From JANPGR01 sp031424015 (lineage in GTDB: Bacteria; Patescibacteriota; Minisyncoccia; Phycocordibacterales; UBA1006), in assembly GCA_031424015.1 (NCBI GenBank), contig JANPGR010000082.1, positions 1 through 5,555 on the forward strand: 5,555 bases of DNA, read 5' to 3'. The notes below the pieces were generated by a model that ran no database searches, was not told the origin of the DNA, and saw only the letters and a list, made by a program, of their open reading frames with translations. The position numbers and the translations under genes are program-made. Shown in pieces: positions 5,500-5,555 of this stretch (position 1 is its first letter; each line of letters begins with the position of its first letter).

Positions 5500-5555
5500 A
5501 CAAAGAAAACACTATTTGGTATAGAATTAAAGCATTATGTAGGTGTTTCTCGCGA
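5494..5555 (+). CDS. Start of an unrecognised protein, cut by the window edge
   Basis: An open frame begins at ATG 5494 (or ATG 5488, two codons earlier, with an in-frame TAG at 5458 upstream) and runs without a stop to the end of the window. It gives MITKKTLFGIELKHYVGVSR, a plausible soluble N-terminus with no signal peptide. Twenty residues are too few to name a family and none was recognised. Support comes from the -10-like TACGAT 9 nt upstream of 5494, from the absence of a useful - strand frame over the same bases, and from the otherwise gene-dense layout. It is transcribed divergently from valS, with 119 bp between the two starts. Confidence 0.5.
   Translation, partial: MITKKTLFGIELKHYVGVSR

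Noticed and set aside
1..5555. Recoded UGA (glycine) as in some CPR lineages
   Set aside because: All six complete genes read through without in-frame TGA and use GGN for conserved glycines. Absence of TGA stops among six genes is too small a sample to mean more.

Overview
The window looks like chromosomal DNA from a small-genome bacterium, most likely a member of the Candidate Phyla Radiation (Patescibacteria, Parcubacteria-like). The reasons are the mix of genes, a short valyl-tRNA synthetase (743 aa), tight gene packing, the lack of convincing Shine-Dalgarno sequences, and -10 boxes placed 8-9 nt before start codons, as expected for leaderless mRNAs. This placement is an inference from gene style; no marker RNA is present. 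Stops are TAA or TAG and no gene contains an in-frame TGA, so the code appears standard.

Left half, + strand (40-1800): three closely packed genes that probably form one transcript. They are a YqeY/GatB-type domain protein, a four-helix membrane protein of the YvlD / phage-holin-4 family, and a MYG1-family (UPF0160) predicted phosphoesterase/nuclease. A strong hairpin terminator overlaps the last stop codon. A convergent intergenic stretch (1801-1981) follows. It holds the terminator and a separate 100-bp element that folds almost end to end into one long hairpin (1853-1952).

Right half, - strand (5374 down to 1982): valS (valyl-tRNA synthetase), then a PrsW-type intramembrane protease whose start overlaps the end of valS, then a small heat shock protein (Hsp20) 25 nt further on with its own -10 element. 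The last two concern membrane proteolysis and protein-aggregation control, and valS safeguards translation, so the set reads as a protein-quality group, although co-function is only an inference.

Right edge (5375-5555): a divergent intergenic region with an imperfect direct repeat (ATAGCTCA...GGTTACC...GATC, twice) and a perfect 8-bp-arm dyad. It leads to the first 20 or so codons of an unrecognised + strand gene that runs off the window. The most unusual signal is not a protein. At least three genes start with nearly the same module (TATACT, 8-9 nt, ATG), and at two of them the module is an inverted repeat that reaches into the start codon. No CRISPR array, IS element, tRNA, rRNA or recognisable defence system was found.
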